A stretch of 49,967 nucleotides of DNA from the NCBI GenBank assembly GCA_029252405.1, contig JAQXBM010000094.1, forward strand, positions 1-49,967, read 5' to 3'. Below are positions 31,905 to 39,957 of the stretch, one piece after another. This DNA is from Crocinitomicaceae bacterium (GTDB lineage: Bacteria > Bacteroidota > Bacteroidia > Flavobacteriales_D > Crocinitomicaceae). The notes below the pieces were generated by a model. That model saw only the letters and a program-made list of their open reading frames with translations. It made no database searches and was not told the origin of the DNA. The position numbers and the translations under genes are program-made. Every line of letters starts with the position of its first letter. Position 1 is the stretch's first letter.

Positions 31905-33389
31905 TCAAAGTCCAATTGCTACGTAATCTTTCATCCCTGATCGCGTCATAACTTCAAGTAACACACCTCCGTTGCTTCCTCTCAATTTATTCGTTAATTC
32001 CTCAGCACTTGCAACGGGCTTGTTGTTGACTTTCGTAATGATCATGCCTTTTTGCAGACCAGCAGATTTTAGCTTCCCAGCAGTCAACGATTCTATTTCT
32101 ACTCCGCTTCGTATGTTAAGTTCTTGTTTTTGTTTACTTGATAATGTCCCGAAAGTTGCGCCAAGCACGGTATTTTTTTCAATTTCCTTTTTAGAAATTA
32201 TGCTTGTCTCACCATTCTTGTTGCGCAAGACAATCTCTTTCGTTTCAATGCTTCCGCTTTTGCGTCGAACTGTTACTGCGACTCTATCACCTGGTTGTCG
32301 ACTTCCAATTTTCTCTTGCAAAGATGTAGCTGAAGTAACGGGCTCGCTTCCAACTTTAAGGATCACATCGCCAGGAACAATGCCTGCTTTTTTCGCTCCA
32401 CTATTATCGAGAACGTTCGCAACGTAAACACCATCAAGGTTTTTCAAGTTTTTCGCTTCTTTGAGTTCTTGTGTGATGTCATTCATTTGAATTCCCAAGT
32501 ATCCGCGTTGAACAACTCCGTAGCTGATCAAATCTTTCATCACTTTCTTCACCAAATTCACTGGTACTGCAAAAGAGTAACCTGAGTAGCTTCCTGTTTG
32601 TGAGGCAATTGCTGTATTAATTCCAATCAGCTCACCTTTAGTATTTACCAACGCACCACCACTGTTGCCAGGGTTTACCGCAGCATCAGTCTGAATGAAG
32701 GACTCAATTGGAACCATTCCATTACTGGATTTCCCTCCATTGAGCATGTTCAAGTTTCGTGCTTTTGCTGAAACAATTCCAGCTGTTACAGTTGATGTTA
32801 AGTTGAACGGATTTCCAACGGCTAATACCCATTCGCCGATATCCAAATTGTCGCTGTTACCCAAAGGCAATGCATTTAGATTCTTCGCTTCGATTTTCAA
32901 TACTGCAATGTCCGTTGAAGGATCAGTACCAACAATTGTTGCTTTGTACTTGCTGTTATCGTTTAAGGTAACTTCAATTTCCTTTGCATCAGCAATCACG
33001 TGATTATTCGTTACAATGTATCCATCGTTGGCAATGATTACACCGGATCCTGAACCTTCACCGTATTGTTTCAGTTCGCGGCCGCCAGCACCCGGTCCAT
33101 AAAAGAACTCAGAAAACATATCGCGCTGGAAATGTGTTTTTTCAACTTTCGTCGTTACGTGCACAACTGAGTTCAAGCTACTTTCTGAGGCCATCACGAA
33201 ATCTTCCGATGGAACGGCGTTCGTCCAATTGAAGCTTGTTTGTTGTGCGTATCTATTCGATTGAGAATCTGAAACAGTATCGGCCTGTGGTGATGTCGTT
33301 TCGCTATTTCCATTTAACATTACAAATGCTGCAAGCGGTAACATTCCACCCAGCAATCCTAATCCAAAAATTTTCAATTTATCGTTCAT
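31905..33389 (-). CDS. degP: periplasmic serine protease of the Deg/HtrA family
   Basis: 494 residues: an N-terminal signal or anchor (LKIFGLGLLGGMLPLAAFVM), a trypsin-like domain (about 65-265) and two PDZ domains (about 280-375 and 400-490). The triad is His130 (TNNHVI), Asp160 (STDIAVLKI) and Ser243 (NPGNSGGALVN). The first PDZ begins RGYLGIQMNDIT. It degrades or refolds misfolded envelope proteins; substrates are not evident. It is divergent from dapF across 200 bp. A TTG-N21-TATACTTG on its strand is a candidate promoter with one mismatch. Confidence 0.95.
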   Translation of the reverse strand: MNDKLKIFGLGLLGGMLPLAAFVMLNGNSETTSPQADTVSDSQSNRYAQQTSFNWTNAVPSEDFVMASESSLNSVVHVTTKVEKTHFQRDMFSEFFYGPGAGGRELKQYGEGSGSGVIIANDGYIVTNNHVIADAKEIEVTLNDNSKYKATIVGTDPSTDIAVLKIEAKNLNALPLGNSDNLDIGEWVLAVGNPFNLTSTVTAGIVSAKARNLNMLNGGKSSNGMVPIESFIQTDAAVNPGNSGGALVNTKGELIGINTAIASQTGSYSGYSFAVPVNLVKKVMKDLISYGVVQRGYLGIQMNDITQELKEAKNLKNLDGVYVANVLDNSGAKKAGIVPGDVILKVGSEPVTSATSLQEKIGSRQPGDRVAVTVRRKSGSIETKEIVLRNKNGETSIISKKEIEKNTVLGATFGTLSSKQKQELNIRSGVEIESLTAGKLKSAGLQKGMIITKVNNKPVASAEELTNKLRGSNGGVLLEVMTRSGMKDYVAIGL

Positions 33390-33458
33390 ATTTATCTGGT
33401 TGTTATTAAAATCTAGTTTCGTATATCAAGTATAACGCCATTCTTCGATTTGATACAA

Positions 33459-33485
33459 GCTTAACCGTGTTAAAGATTGTTAAGC
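33459..33485. repeat. inverted repeat between degP and dapF
   Basis: GCTTAAC (33459-33465) and GTTAAGC (33479-33485) are separated by 13 nt and lie just upstream of the candidate degP promoter. They could be an operator half-site pair or chance. Confidence 0.5.
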
Positions 33486-33576
33486 CAGTGAGATAAAGGG
33501 ATAATCGAATCTTGATGTTCACTATTTAAACCGAAAGTCTGTCGCAGATTTAGAGCGGTTCAATCAATTGTTTGCT

Positions 33577-33584
33577 TAACTTTG
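33577..33584 (+). promoter_or_regulatory. -7 promoter element of dapF, message nearly leaderless
   Basis: TAACTTTG is a perfect TAnnTTTG and ends 6 nt before the ATG at 33591, so transcription should begin at or within three bases of the start codon. A good -33 TTG is not found at the standard distance. Confidence 0.6.
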
Positions 33585-33590
33585 CGGTGC

Positions 33591-34364
33591 ATGAAGATCG
33601 ATTTTGTAAAATATCAAGGAACTGGAAATGACTTTGTGATGTTGGACAATATGTCAGGAAAATATGACAGTTTAAACATCAGTCAAATTCAGTTTTTGTG
33701 CGACCGTAAATTGGGAATTGGCGCCGATGGGCTCATCAAAATCTCGAAAGACGATTCGGCAGATTTCTACGTAGATTATTTTAACGCCGATGGTACTCAA
33801 AGTTTCTGCGGAAATGGAGCACGTTGCAGTACAGCATTTGCAAAGAAGATCGGTATAATAGATTCATCAACTCGATTCAACGCTATTGATGGGTTTCACA
33901 AAGCAGAAATTTCTAACGGAATTGTTCGATTAGAAATGCTTGACGTTGATAAAATAGACAGAATAAATAATGACTATTTTGTTGATACAGGATCACCGCA
34001 TTATGTTCATTTGAGTTCAAATAATGATATGGATATCGTTACCTACGGTAAGATGATTCGTTATTCGGAAGATTATGTGAAAGAAGGAGTTAACGTCAAT
34101 TACTTGATTGAAAAGTTGAATATTTCAATTCGAGTTGAAACGTACGAGCGAGGAGTGGAAGATGAGACGCTTTCTTGTGGAACTGGAGTAACGGCATGCG
34201 GCTTGATTCAAATGGCGAATAACGCTGGAATCAATCGCGTGGAAGTAGAAACAAAAGGAGGACATCTTTCCGTTGAAGCACAAGCTGATGGGAATGGTGG
34301 ATTTAGCGATATTTGGTTAAGTGGACCAGCAACAGAAGTTTTTCATGGAGCTATTGAAATCTAA
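33591..34364 (+). CDS. dapF: diaminopimelate epimerase
   Basis: 257 residues from the ATG at 33591 (MKIDFVKYQGTGNDFVML); an in-frame TTG at 33582 lies inside the promoter and is rejected. The two catalytic cysteines are Cys73 in NADGTQSFCGNGARCS and Cys196 in DETLSCGTGVTACG, the two-base racemase pair. It converts LL- to meso-diaminopimelate for peptidoglycan and lysine. It leads a rightward set; the next gene overlaps its 3' end, then a GNAT gene and mltG, another peptidoglycan gene, follow. Confidence 0.95.
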   Translation: MKIDFVKYQGTGNDFVMLDNMSGKYDSLNISQIQFLCDRKLGIGADGLIKISKDDSADFYVDYFNADGTQSFCGNGARCSTAFAKKIGIIDSSTRFNAIDGFHKAEISNGIVRLEMLDVDKIDRINNDYFVDTGSPHYVHLSSNNDMDIVTYGKMIRYSEDYVKEGVNVNYLIEKLNISIRVETYERGVEDETLSCGTGVTACGLIQMANNAGINRVEVETKGGHLSVEAQADGNGGFSDIWLSGPATEVFHGAIEI

Positions 34365-34851
34365 GACAATATTGAATCATATTTCGGCATTTCGCAAAGA
34401 AGATTTTGCGATGAACTCACCGTATCTGTGGATTTGGAATCCTCGCGCTGTTCCGCCACACATGGGATTATCGATTGATGGGTGCTATTTTAGCCTGAAA
34501 GCGAATGGTCTCGATTTCAATTCCGATTTACAAGATCTAATTGGAGTTATTTCAAGAAAACGCTTGCCTGTTTTGGCGGTAGAATTGAATCTTGAGTTGA
34601 CAAAGGACAATTTCAAGTCCGAATTCTCAAAGTTCGAGCGAACGATTGCCAACGAAGTAACGTGCTTGAACCCAATCAAAAATGTGCTAAACTTTTCTGA
34701 AGTGAGAAAACTGTCTGAACTTTTGACGAATTTGGATGAAAACGACCTTCTTGGAAAAATCACTTCATGGAATATTGAGGATAGTACCATCGAATTGGCT
34801 GACTACTCAACAGAAGATATCCACAAGCACCTCGTTTCTCTCACAAAATAA
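34345..34851 (+). CDS. protein of unknown function between dapF and a GNAT gene
   Basis: 168 residues from the ATG at 34345, overlapping dapF by 20 nt; GTG at 34321 would overlap more, and ATG at 34411 (MNSPYLWIWNPRAVPPHMG) is an alternative giving 146 residues. The protein is cytoplasmic, with a distinctive SPYLWIWNPRAVPPHMGLS stretch and a C-terminal helical part. No family is recognised. Tight spacing to dapF and to the GNAT gene (5 nt) indicates cotranscription. Confidence 0.72.
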   Translation: MELLKSKTILNHISAFRKEDFAMNSPYLWIWNPRAVPPHMGLSIDGCYFSLKANGLDFNSDLQDLIGVISRKRLPVLAVELNLELTKDNFKSEFSKFERTIANEVTCLNPIKNVLNFSEVRKLSELLTNLDENDLLGKITSWNIEDSTIELADYSTEDIHKHLVSLTK

Positions 34852-34856
34852 ATCGA

Positions 34857-35345
34857 ATGGATATTGCTCTTCGTTTACCTCAAATTAGCGATGCAGCAGC
34901 CATTCTTTCATGGGAAAACAATCCTGATAACTGGGACGTTAGCGACAATGATAGTCCATACAGCTTGGAAGATATCATCCGATTGATTGAATCTTTTCAA
35001 AGTACAGAACGACCGCAACAACTGCGTTTCATAATCCATTCAAAAGATATCCTGCTTGGCGCTGTTGATATATTTGACATTAATTATGAAAATAAATCAG
35101 GGGCAATTGGTATTTTGATCGCTGAAGAAGAATTTCGCAAACAAGGGTATGCCTCTAAGGCCCTCGAATTGATTGAAGCTGAAGCGAGAAAGCTGGGTAT
35201 TCATCGATTAACTGCGTTAATTCATAGTGATAACGTGAAAAGCCAAAAGCTTTTTGAAAAAATGGGATATCTTATCGATTCAAAATGCAAAAGCGGTGAT
35301 CAAACCAACACAATTGTAGTTGAAAAATGGGTAGAAAAGGAATAA
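34857..35345 (+). CDS. GNAT family N-acetyltransferase
   Basis: 162 residues. One GNAT fold of the RimJ/RimL type: LRLPQISDAAAILSWENNP at the N-terminus, SGAIGILIAEEEFRKQGYAS with the acetyl-CoA pyrophosphate loop (RKQGYAS), HRLTALIHSDNVKSQKLFEK and the MGYLID turn. The acceptor is unknown. It overlaps mltG by 19 nt. Confidence 0.9.
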   Translation: MDIALRLPQISDAAAILSWENNPDNWDVSDNDSPYSLEDIIRLIESFQSTERPQQLRFIIHSKDILLGAVDIFDINYENKSGAIGILIAEEEFRKQGYASKALELIEAEARKLGIHRLTALIHSDNVKSQKLFEKMGYLIDSKCKSGDQTNTIVVEKWVEKE

Positions 35346-36394
35346 TCATCATACTAATCGGATTACTAGGGGCTGGAGCTTATTTGGGTCGACATCGAAT
35401 CAAGGCTTTTTTCTCTGATAATACGCGAACGATCAATGGAACGGAAGTAAAACTATTGTTCAGAGAAGATCCTTCTGTAGCTGAACTAGCTACTACACTT
35501 GTTGAGAAGGGGATTTTATCCTCTAAAAAGGAATTCTTTGACGCAGTTACTGAAAATACAATTGATACGAACTCCTTCGCTGCTGGGAAATACATCATTC
35601 TCACTGGAACGACGCATTTCAATTTGGTTGATGGATTCGTAAAGGCTGAAAATGGCCATGGCAAAGCAGAGAAGAAGGTGCGTGTATTGTTTAATCGTTG
35701 TGAAGTCATCGCTGACATTGGGTCGAATATCAGTAAATGCATTCTAGCGGACAGTGCTTCAATTGTTGATTACATCTTGGATGAAAACACACTCAACAAG
35801 TACAATTTCACGGCGGAACAGGTTCCAGCGCTGTTCATTCCAAAGGAATACCAAATGTATTTCGATACAGATGCTGAGGAATTTGTTGCTCAAATGGCGG
35901 CCGAATTCAAGGCTTATTGGACGGCAGAACGCATGCAGAAGTTAAAGAACGTTGGTTTGAATTCACCGTCTCAAGCGGTTACACTGGCCAGTATCGTCTA
36001 TTCAGAACAATCGCGTGTGTCGGAAGAATGGCCGATTATCGCAAAGCTGTATTTGAACAGAATTGAACAGGGAATTCCACTCCAAGCTGATCCAACGTTT
36101 AAGTTTTGCTGGCCTGATCGTTTGAAGGGAGTTGAACGTTTATTGGATGTGCATCGCGATAAAGACTGCCCATACAATACATATATCTACAAGGGAATTC
36201 CGCCTGGTCCGATTTGCTTGCCGCCTTACAAAGTGGTGGATGCAGTATTGAATCCGGCGGATGTAAGCTATATTTTCCTCTGTGGAGATGGAACGGGACA
36301 TCACAATTTCGCGACGACCAACGCAGAACACAACAAGAACGTAGCGGCCTATCGAATTTGGCTGAAAGAATATTTAAAAAATAAAAGCCGATAA
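35327..36394 (+). CDS. mltG: endolytic murein transglycosylase MltG
   Basis: 355 residues: one N-terminal membrane helix (IIIILIGLLGAGAYLG), a LysM-like periplasmic part, and the YceG catalytic domain. The catalytic Glu is 227 in VTLASIVYSEQSR, followed by the conserved PIIAKLYLNRIEQGIPLQAD stretch and the YNTYIYKGIPPGPICLP and VSYIFLCGDGTGHHNFA blocks. MltG cleaves nascent glycan strands to set chain length. The gene overlaps the GNAT gene by 19 nt. Two inverted repeats follow its stop. Confidence 0.95.
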   Translation: MGRKGIIIILIGLLGAGAYLGRHRIKAFFSDNTRTINGTEVKLLFREDPSVAELATTLVEKGILSSKKEFFDAVTENTIDTNSFAAGKYIILTGTTHFNLVDGFVKAENGHGKAEKKVRVLFNRCEVIADIGSNISKCILADSASIVDYILDENTLNKYNFTAEQVPALFIPKEYQMYFDTDAEEFVAQMAAEFKAYWTAERMQKLKNVGLNSPSQAVTLASIVYSEQSRVSEEWPIIAKLYLNRIEQGIPLQADPTFKFCWPDRLKGVERLLDVHRDKDCPYNTYIYKGIPPGPICLPPYKVVDAVLNPADVSYIFLCGDGTGHHNFATTNAEHNKNVAAYRIWLKEYLKNKSR

Positions 36395-36409
36395 GTCAGT
36401 TGACTTATC
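36390..36409. repeat. palindrome GATAAGTCA-GT-TGACTTATC over the mltG stop codon
   Basis: Nine-base arms with a two-base centre, spanning 36390-36409; the mltG TAA (36392-36394) is inside the left arm. It is close enough to the next operon to be an operator, or it may act as a 3' hairpin. Confidence 0.7.
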
Positions 36410-36414
36410 AAGAT

Positions 36415-36437
36415 ATTGAAACGGTAGTTTCAATTTT
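36415..36437 (+). terminator. weak terminator-like hairpin after mltG
   Basis: ATTGAAAC (36415-36422) pairs with GTTTCAAT (36427-36434) around GGTA, and TTTT follows. The stem is AT-rich, so termination may be partial, with readthrough into the glycosylasparaginase gene. Confidence 0.5.
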
Positions 36438-36461
36438 AGATTGATTGAAAATAGATACAGA

Positions 36462-37460
36462 ATGAATAGAAAAACCTTCTTCAAGCTCGGATTAGTCGGT
36501 GCAGCAATGAGCTTCATCAAACCATCAAAGGCTGCCGAATTGATTGAGCAATCAACGGAAAGCAAGTTTCGAATTGCGAGAAAAACCATTGTTATTTCTA
36601 CATGGAATCATGGAATAGCAGCAAATGCTGAAGCCTGGAAGGAAATTAATAACAACGGAACCGCTCTAGACGCGGTGGAAAAAGGAGTAATGGTGACCGA
36701 AGCTGATCTCACGAATCGAAGTGTGGGAGTAGGAGGTCGACCAGATCGTGACGGACATGTGACCTTGGATGCGTGTATCATGGATCATAAGTCACGATGC
36801 GGAGCAGTTGGCTGTTTGGAGGGAATTGCGCACCCGATTTCAGTTGCTCGTCAGGTAATGGACAGCACACCGCATGTTATGCTAGTAGGGGAAGGGGCGA
36901 GAGAGTTCGCTCTGGATTACGGTCACGAGAAAGCCAAAATGCCCATCAAAGAAGTAAAGAAAGATTGGAAGAAGTGGAAAAAGGAAAACAAAGAGGTTTT
37001 CAAGAAACCTGAAATCAACCATGAAAATCACGATACGATAGGAATGCTTGCTTTGGATGCTCACGGAAACTTGAGCGGAGCTTGCACAACGAGCGGTTGG
37101 GCATATAAATTGCATGGTCGTATAGGCGATTCCCCTATTATTGGAGCTGGACTCTTTGTAGATAACGAAATTGGTGCTGCATGTGCTACTGGAATGGGGG
37201 AAGCTGTAATTAGAATTGCTGGAAGTCATACGGTAGTTGAATTGATGCGACAAGGTCATCATCCGCAGCAGGCATGCGAAATGGCCGTGGAAAGAATCAT
37301 TCGTAAACACGAAGATTTAACGGGGCTTCAAGTAGGTTTCTTGGCTTTGGATAAATACGGGAATCACGGTGCATATTCTGTATACGAAGGATTCAACTTT
37401 GCCTTGAAAACAGTGAGAAAGGATGAAATGGTCGATGCTGCATTCGACCGAAAGTGGTAG
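36462..37460 (+). CDS. N4-(beta-N-acetylglucosaminyl)-L-asparaginase (glycosylasparaginase)
   Basis: 332 residues from the ATG at 36462 (an in-frame TTG at 36441 is rejected). MNRKTFFKLGLVGAAMSF is a Tat-like signal with an RK-x-F-F-K core. The sequence follows the Elizabethkingia (Flavobacterium) meningosepticum enzyme closely: VGVGGRPDRDGHVTLDA, TPHVMLVGEGAREFAL and ENHDTIGMLALDAHGNLSGA. Thr192 in HDTIGM is the nucleophile exposed by self-cleavage into alpha and beta chains. It cleaves the GlcNAc-Asn bond of N-glycopeptides. The beta-mannosidase gene begins 3 nt later. Confidence 0.92.
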   Translation: MNRKTFFKLGLVGAAMSFIKPSKAAELIEQSTESKFRIARKTIVISTWNHGIAANAEAWKEINNNGTALDAVEKGVMVTEADLTNRSVGVGGRPDRDGHVTLDACIMDHKSRCGAVGCLEGIAHPISVARQVMDSTPHVMLVGEGAREFALDYGHEKAKMPIKEVKKDWKKWKKENKEVFKKPEINHENHDTIGMLALDAHGNLSGACTTSGWAYKLHGRIGDSPIIGAGLFVDNEIGAACATGMGEAVIRIAGSHTVVELMRQGHHPQQACEMAVERIIRKHEDLTGLQVGFLALDKYGNHGAYSVYEGFNFALKTVRKDEMVDAAFDRKW

Positions 37461-37463
37461 AAA

Positions 37464-39956
37464 ATGAAAATTTGGCTTTTAATAGTGTCTTTGGTTATGG
37501 GGGTTGAAGCGAACAGTCAGGATGTGAACGTACAGTCTGCACCAATTGAATGGTCTTTTTTGCACCCATTGAAGAAATCGTGGCATGAATTGGGTTCCAA
37601 AGGTTCAGTTCAGGAAGCTTTGATCGCAACGGGTGAAATGCCTGATCCATTCTATGGAATGAACGAACTGAAATTTGGTTGGTTCGAGGAGCATGTGTGG
37701 GAATTCAAAGCCATAGTGTTTCTGACTGAAGAACAATTATCGAAAGAATACCTCGAATTGGAGTTTCCATCCATTGATACTTATGGAAAGGTTTATATCA
37801 ACGATCAGTTGGTTCTGGAAACAGCGAATGCGTTTATTCCTCACCGAACTCAAATAAAGGAGCACGCGAAAGTCGGGATGAATGAAATCCATGTGTTTAT
37901 CACGCCACCAGTTCTTTATCACGAAAAAACGTACGATGAAATGGGCTACAAATTGCCCGCTCCGAATGACGTTCATAAAAATGCAGTAGCGCCGCTCACG
38001 CGCAAGCCTCAGTATCAATTCGGGTGGGATTGGTCACTTAGATTAAACACGATCGGATTCAACAAAGTCGCTCAAATTTATGCTTACGATGAAAATCGCA
38101 TCATCAATTCTTCCATAAACACGGCGAGTGTTGGTGAAGAAGGTGCCGAAATGGAGATGTTCGTGGAGTTTGCGGTCAAAAAGGACGATACGGTTGTTTG
38201 GGAAACGAATCACTTCGGAAAACAGGAATTGGTCATTGAAAATGGAATCGGTCGCCGCACTTCTCAATTGATTGATCCGCTTCTCTGGTGGCCTCGAGGA
38301 CATGGAAAGCAAAATTTATACAATGAAGAATGGTCGTTTACTTTGAACGATAAAATCATCGACCAGAAGCAATTTCAATTTGGTGTAAAAACCTCAGAAT
38401 TGATAATGGAAGAGGACGAATGGGGGACAAGCTACTACTTCAAAATTAACGGGCGAAAGCTGTTTTGTAAAGGCGCCGATTACATTCCACAAGACATTTT
38501 CCCTGCTCGCGTAAAGGATTCAGACATTAAAGAAATGGTTGAAATCATGGCGGAAAGCAACTTCAACATGGTACGCGTTTGGGGTGGAGGATATTATCCA
38601 GACGAAATCTTTTTTGAAACGTGCGATCGTCGTGGAATAATGGTCTGGGAGGACTTTATGTTTGCTTGCGCGATGTATCCGGGAGATGATAAATTCATTG
38701 CGAACATCACTGACGAATTTCGCTACCAAGTACCAAGAATCGCAGCTCACGCGAGTGTCGTTCAGTTCAACGGTAACAACGAAGTTGAGGTCGCTTGGGG
38801 CAATTGGGGATTCCAAATCAAGTACGGGCTCTTCGGAAAGAGTGCAAAAGACATTGAGGCCGCGTATGATCGTGTTTTCAAAGAGACAGCGCCAAATATT
38901 GTCAAAGAATTTACATCCATTCCTTACATCCACACTTCGCCATTGAGCAACTGGGGAAAAATGGAATTGTACAACCATGGTTCTCAGCATTACTGGGGAG
39001 TGTGGCACGGAAAAGATCCTATCGAAGACTTCGGGAAGAAGATTGGCCGATTCAATGCTGAATACGGATTCCAGAGCTTCCCTGAATTCAATACGATCAA
39101 TACCTTTTCAGAACCAAGCGATTGTGATTTGAAATCGGATGTAATGAAGCATCACCAAAAGAGCTACGTTGGAAACAACATGATCCTAAAACACGCCAAA
39201 AAACTCTACGGAGAACCGGCCAATTTTGAGGAATTCATTTACTTCTCTCAGTTAACACAGTCGAAAGCTGTGAGTATGGCAATTGCCGGGCATCGCATTG
39301 ATTACCCACGTTGTGGAGGAACGCTTGTTTGGCAATTGAACGATTGCTGGCAAGTATCGTCGTGGTCCAGTGTCGATTATTTCGGGAATTGGAAAGCACT
39401 CCAATACGAAATGAAGAAGGATTACGAAGATGTTTCCGTCGTTGCGAAATACAACAGCTTGGAAGATGTCGATTTCTACCTCGTTTCAGATGTGGTTGAT
39501 ACCTTTATGTGTGAGGTTCAATGTGATGTTTTCGATCTCTTCGGGAATAAGAAGGCGACAATAGAGCTTTCGCAGAACGTGAATGGGCAGGGATCTCAGA
39601 AATTGTGCATGAAAACGGTTAAAGAAGATTTAGAGAAGATGAATGCGCATTTGTTGTTTTCTTGGACGGATCAATCAGGTACGAGAAACTGTCGATCATA
39701 CGATAACATCAAGCTGGACAGAGGGAAAGCACCTGAGTCAGCGGTGAAAATCACGTATTCCCCCTCAGCGGCAATGGGGAGAGGTACGATCAGAATTGAA
39801 ACGACTAAATTCCTCAAAGATTTCTGGCTCAGTTCGGAGAAGTTTGGGGTGAAATTCGATAAAAACTTCCAAAGTCTACTTCCAGGAGAACATACTTTTC
39901 AAATCACCTATGATGAAGTGCCGAAACTGGAGGACTTTAAAATGATGTGGTTGTAA
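37464..39956 (+). CDS. exported GH2 beta-mannosidase
   Basis: 830 residues with a signal peptide (MKIWLLIVSLVMGVEANSQ). It has the GH2 order: sugar-binding jelly roll (about 25-205), Ig-like domain, TIM barrel (about 330-600) and a C-terminal beta domain. Mannosidase-type marks are NMVRVWGGGYYPDEIFFETC and GIMVWEDFMFACAMYP. The acid/base is Glu440 in FNGNNEVE and the nucleophile Glu533 in FNAEYGFQSFPEF. It releases beta-1,4-linked mannose from chain ends, for example the core Man-GlcNAc of N-glycans. It is cotranscribed with the glycosylasparaginase gene. It ends 1 nt from the stop of a convergent gene. Confidence 0.93.
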   Translation: MKIWLLIVSLVMGVEANSQDVNVQSAPIEWSFLHPLKKSWHELGSKGSVQEALIATGEMPDPFYGMNELKFGWFEEHVWEFKAIVFLTEEQLSKEYLELEFPSIDTYGKVYINDQLVLETANAFIPHRTQIKEHAKVGMNEIHVFITPPVLYHEKTYDEMGYKLPAPNDVHKNAVAPLTRKPQYQFGWDWSLRLNTIGFNKVAQIYAYDENRIINSSINTASVGEEGAEMEMFVEFAVKKDDTVVWETNHFGKQELVIENGIGRRTSQLIDPLLWWPRGHGKQNLYNEEWSFTLNDKIIDQKQFQFGVKTSELIMEEDEWGTSYYFKINGRKLFCKGADYIPQDIFPARVKDSDIKEMVEIMAESNFNMVRVWGGGYYPDEIFFETCDRRGIMVWEDFMFACAMYPGDDKFIANITDEFRYQVPRIAAHASVVQFNGNNEVEVAWGNWGFQIKYGLFGKSAKDIEAAYDRVFKETAPNIVKEFTSIPYIHTSPLSNWGKMELYNHGSQHYWGVWHGKDPIEDFGKKIGRFNAEYGFQSFPEFNTINTFSEPSDCDLKSDVMKHHQKSYVGNNMILKHAKKLYGEPANFEEFIYFSQLTQSKAVSMAIAGHRIDYPRCGGTLVWQLNDCWQVSSWSSVDYFGNWKALQYEMKKDYEDVSVVAKYNSLEDVDFYLVSDVVDTFMCEVQCDVFDLFGNKKATIELSQNVNGQGSQKLCMKTVKEDLEKMNAHLLFSWTDQSGTRNCRSYDNIKLDRGKAPESAVKITYSPSAAMGRGTIRIETTKFLKDFWLSSEKFGVKFDKNFQSLLPGEHTFQITYDEVPKLEDFKMMWL

Positions 39957-39957
39957 T

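Noticed and set aside
31972-32427. Long forward open frame over degP
   Set aside because: It is the antisense of a well-supported protease gene, has no family motifs and no promoter or start signal; similar antisense frames lie over the beta-mannosidase (38520-39008) and are also rejected.
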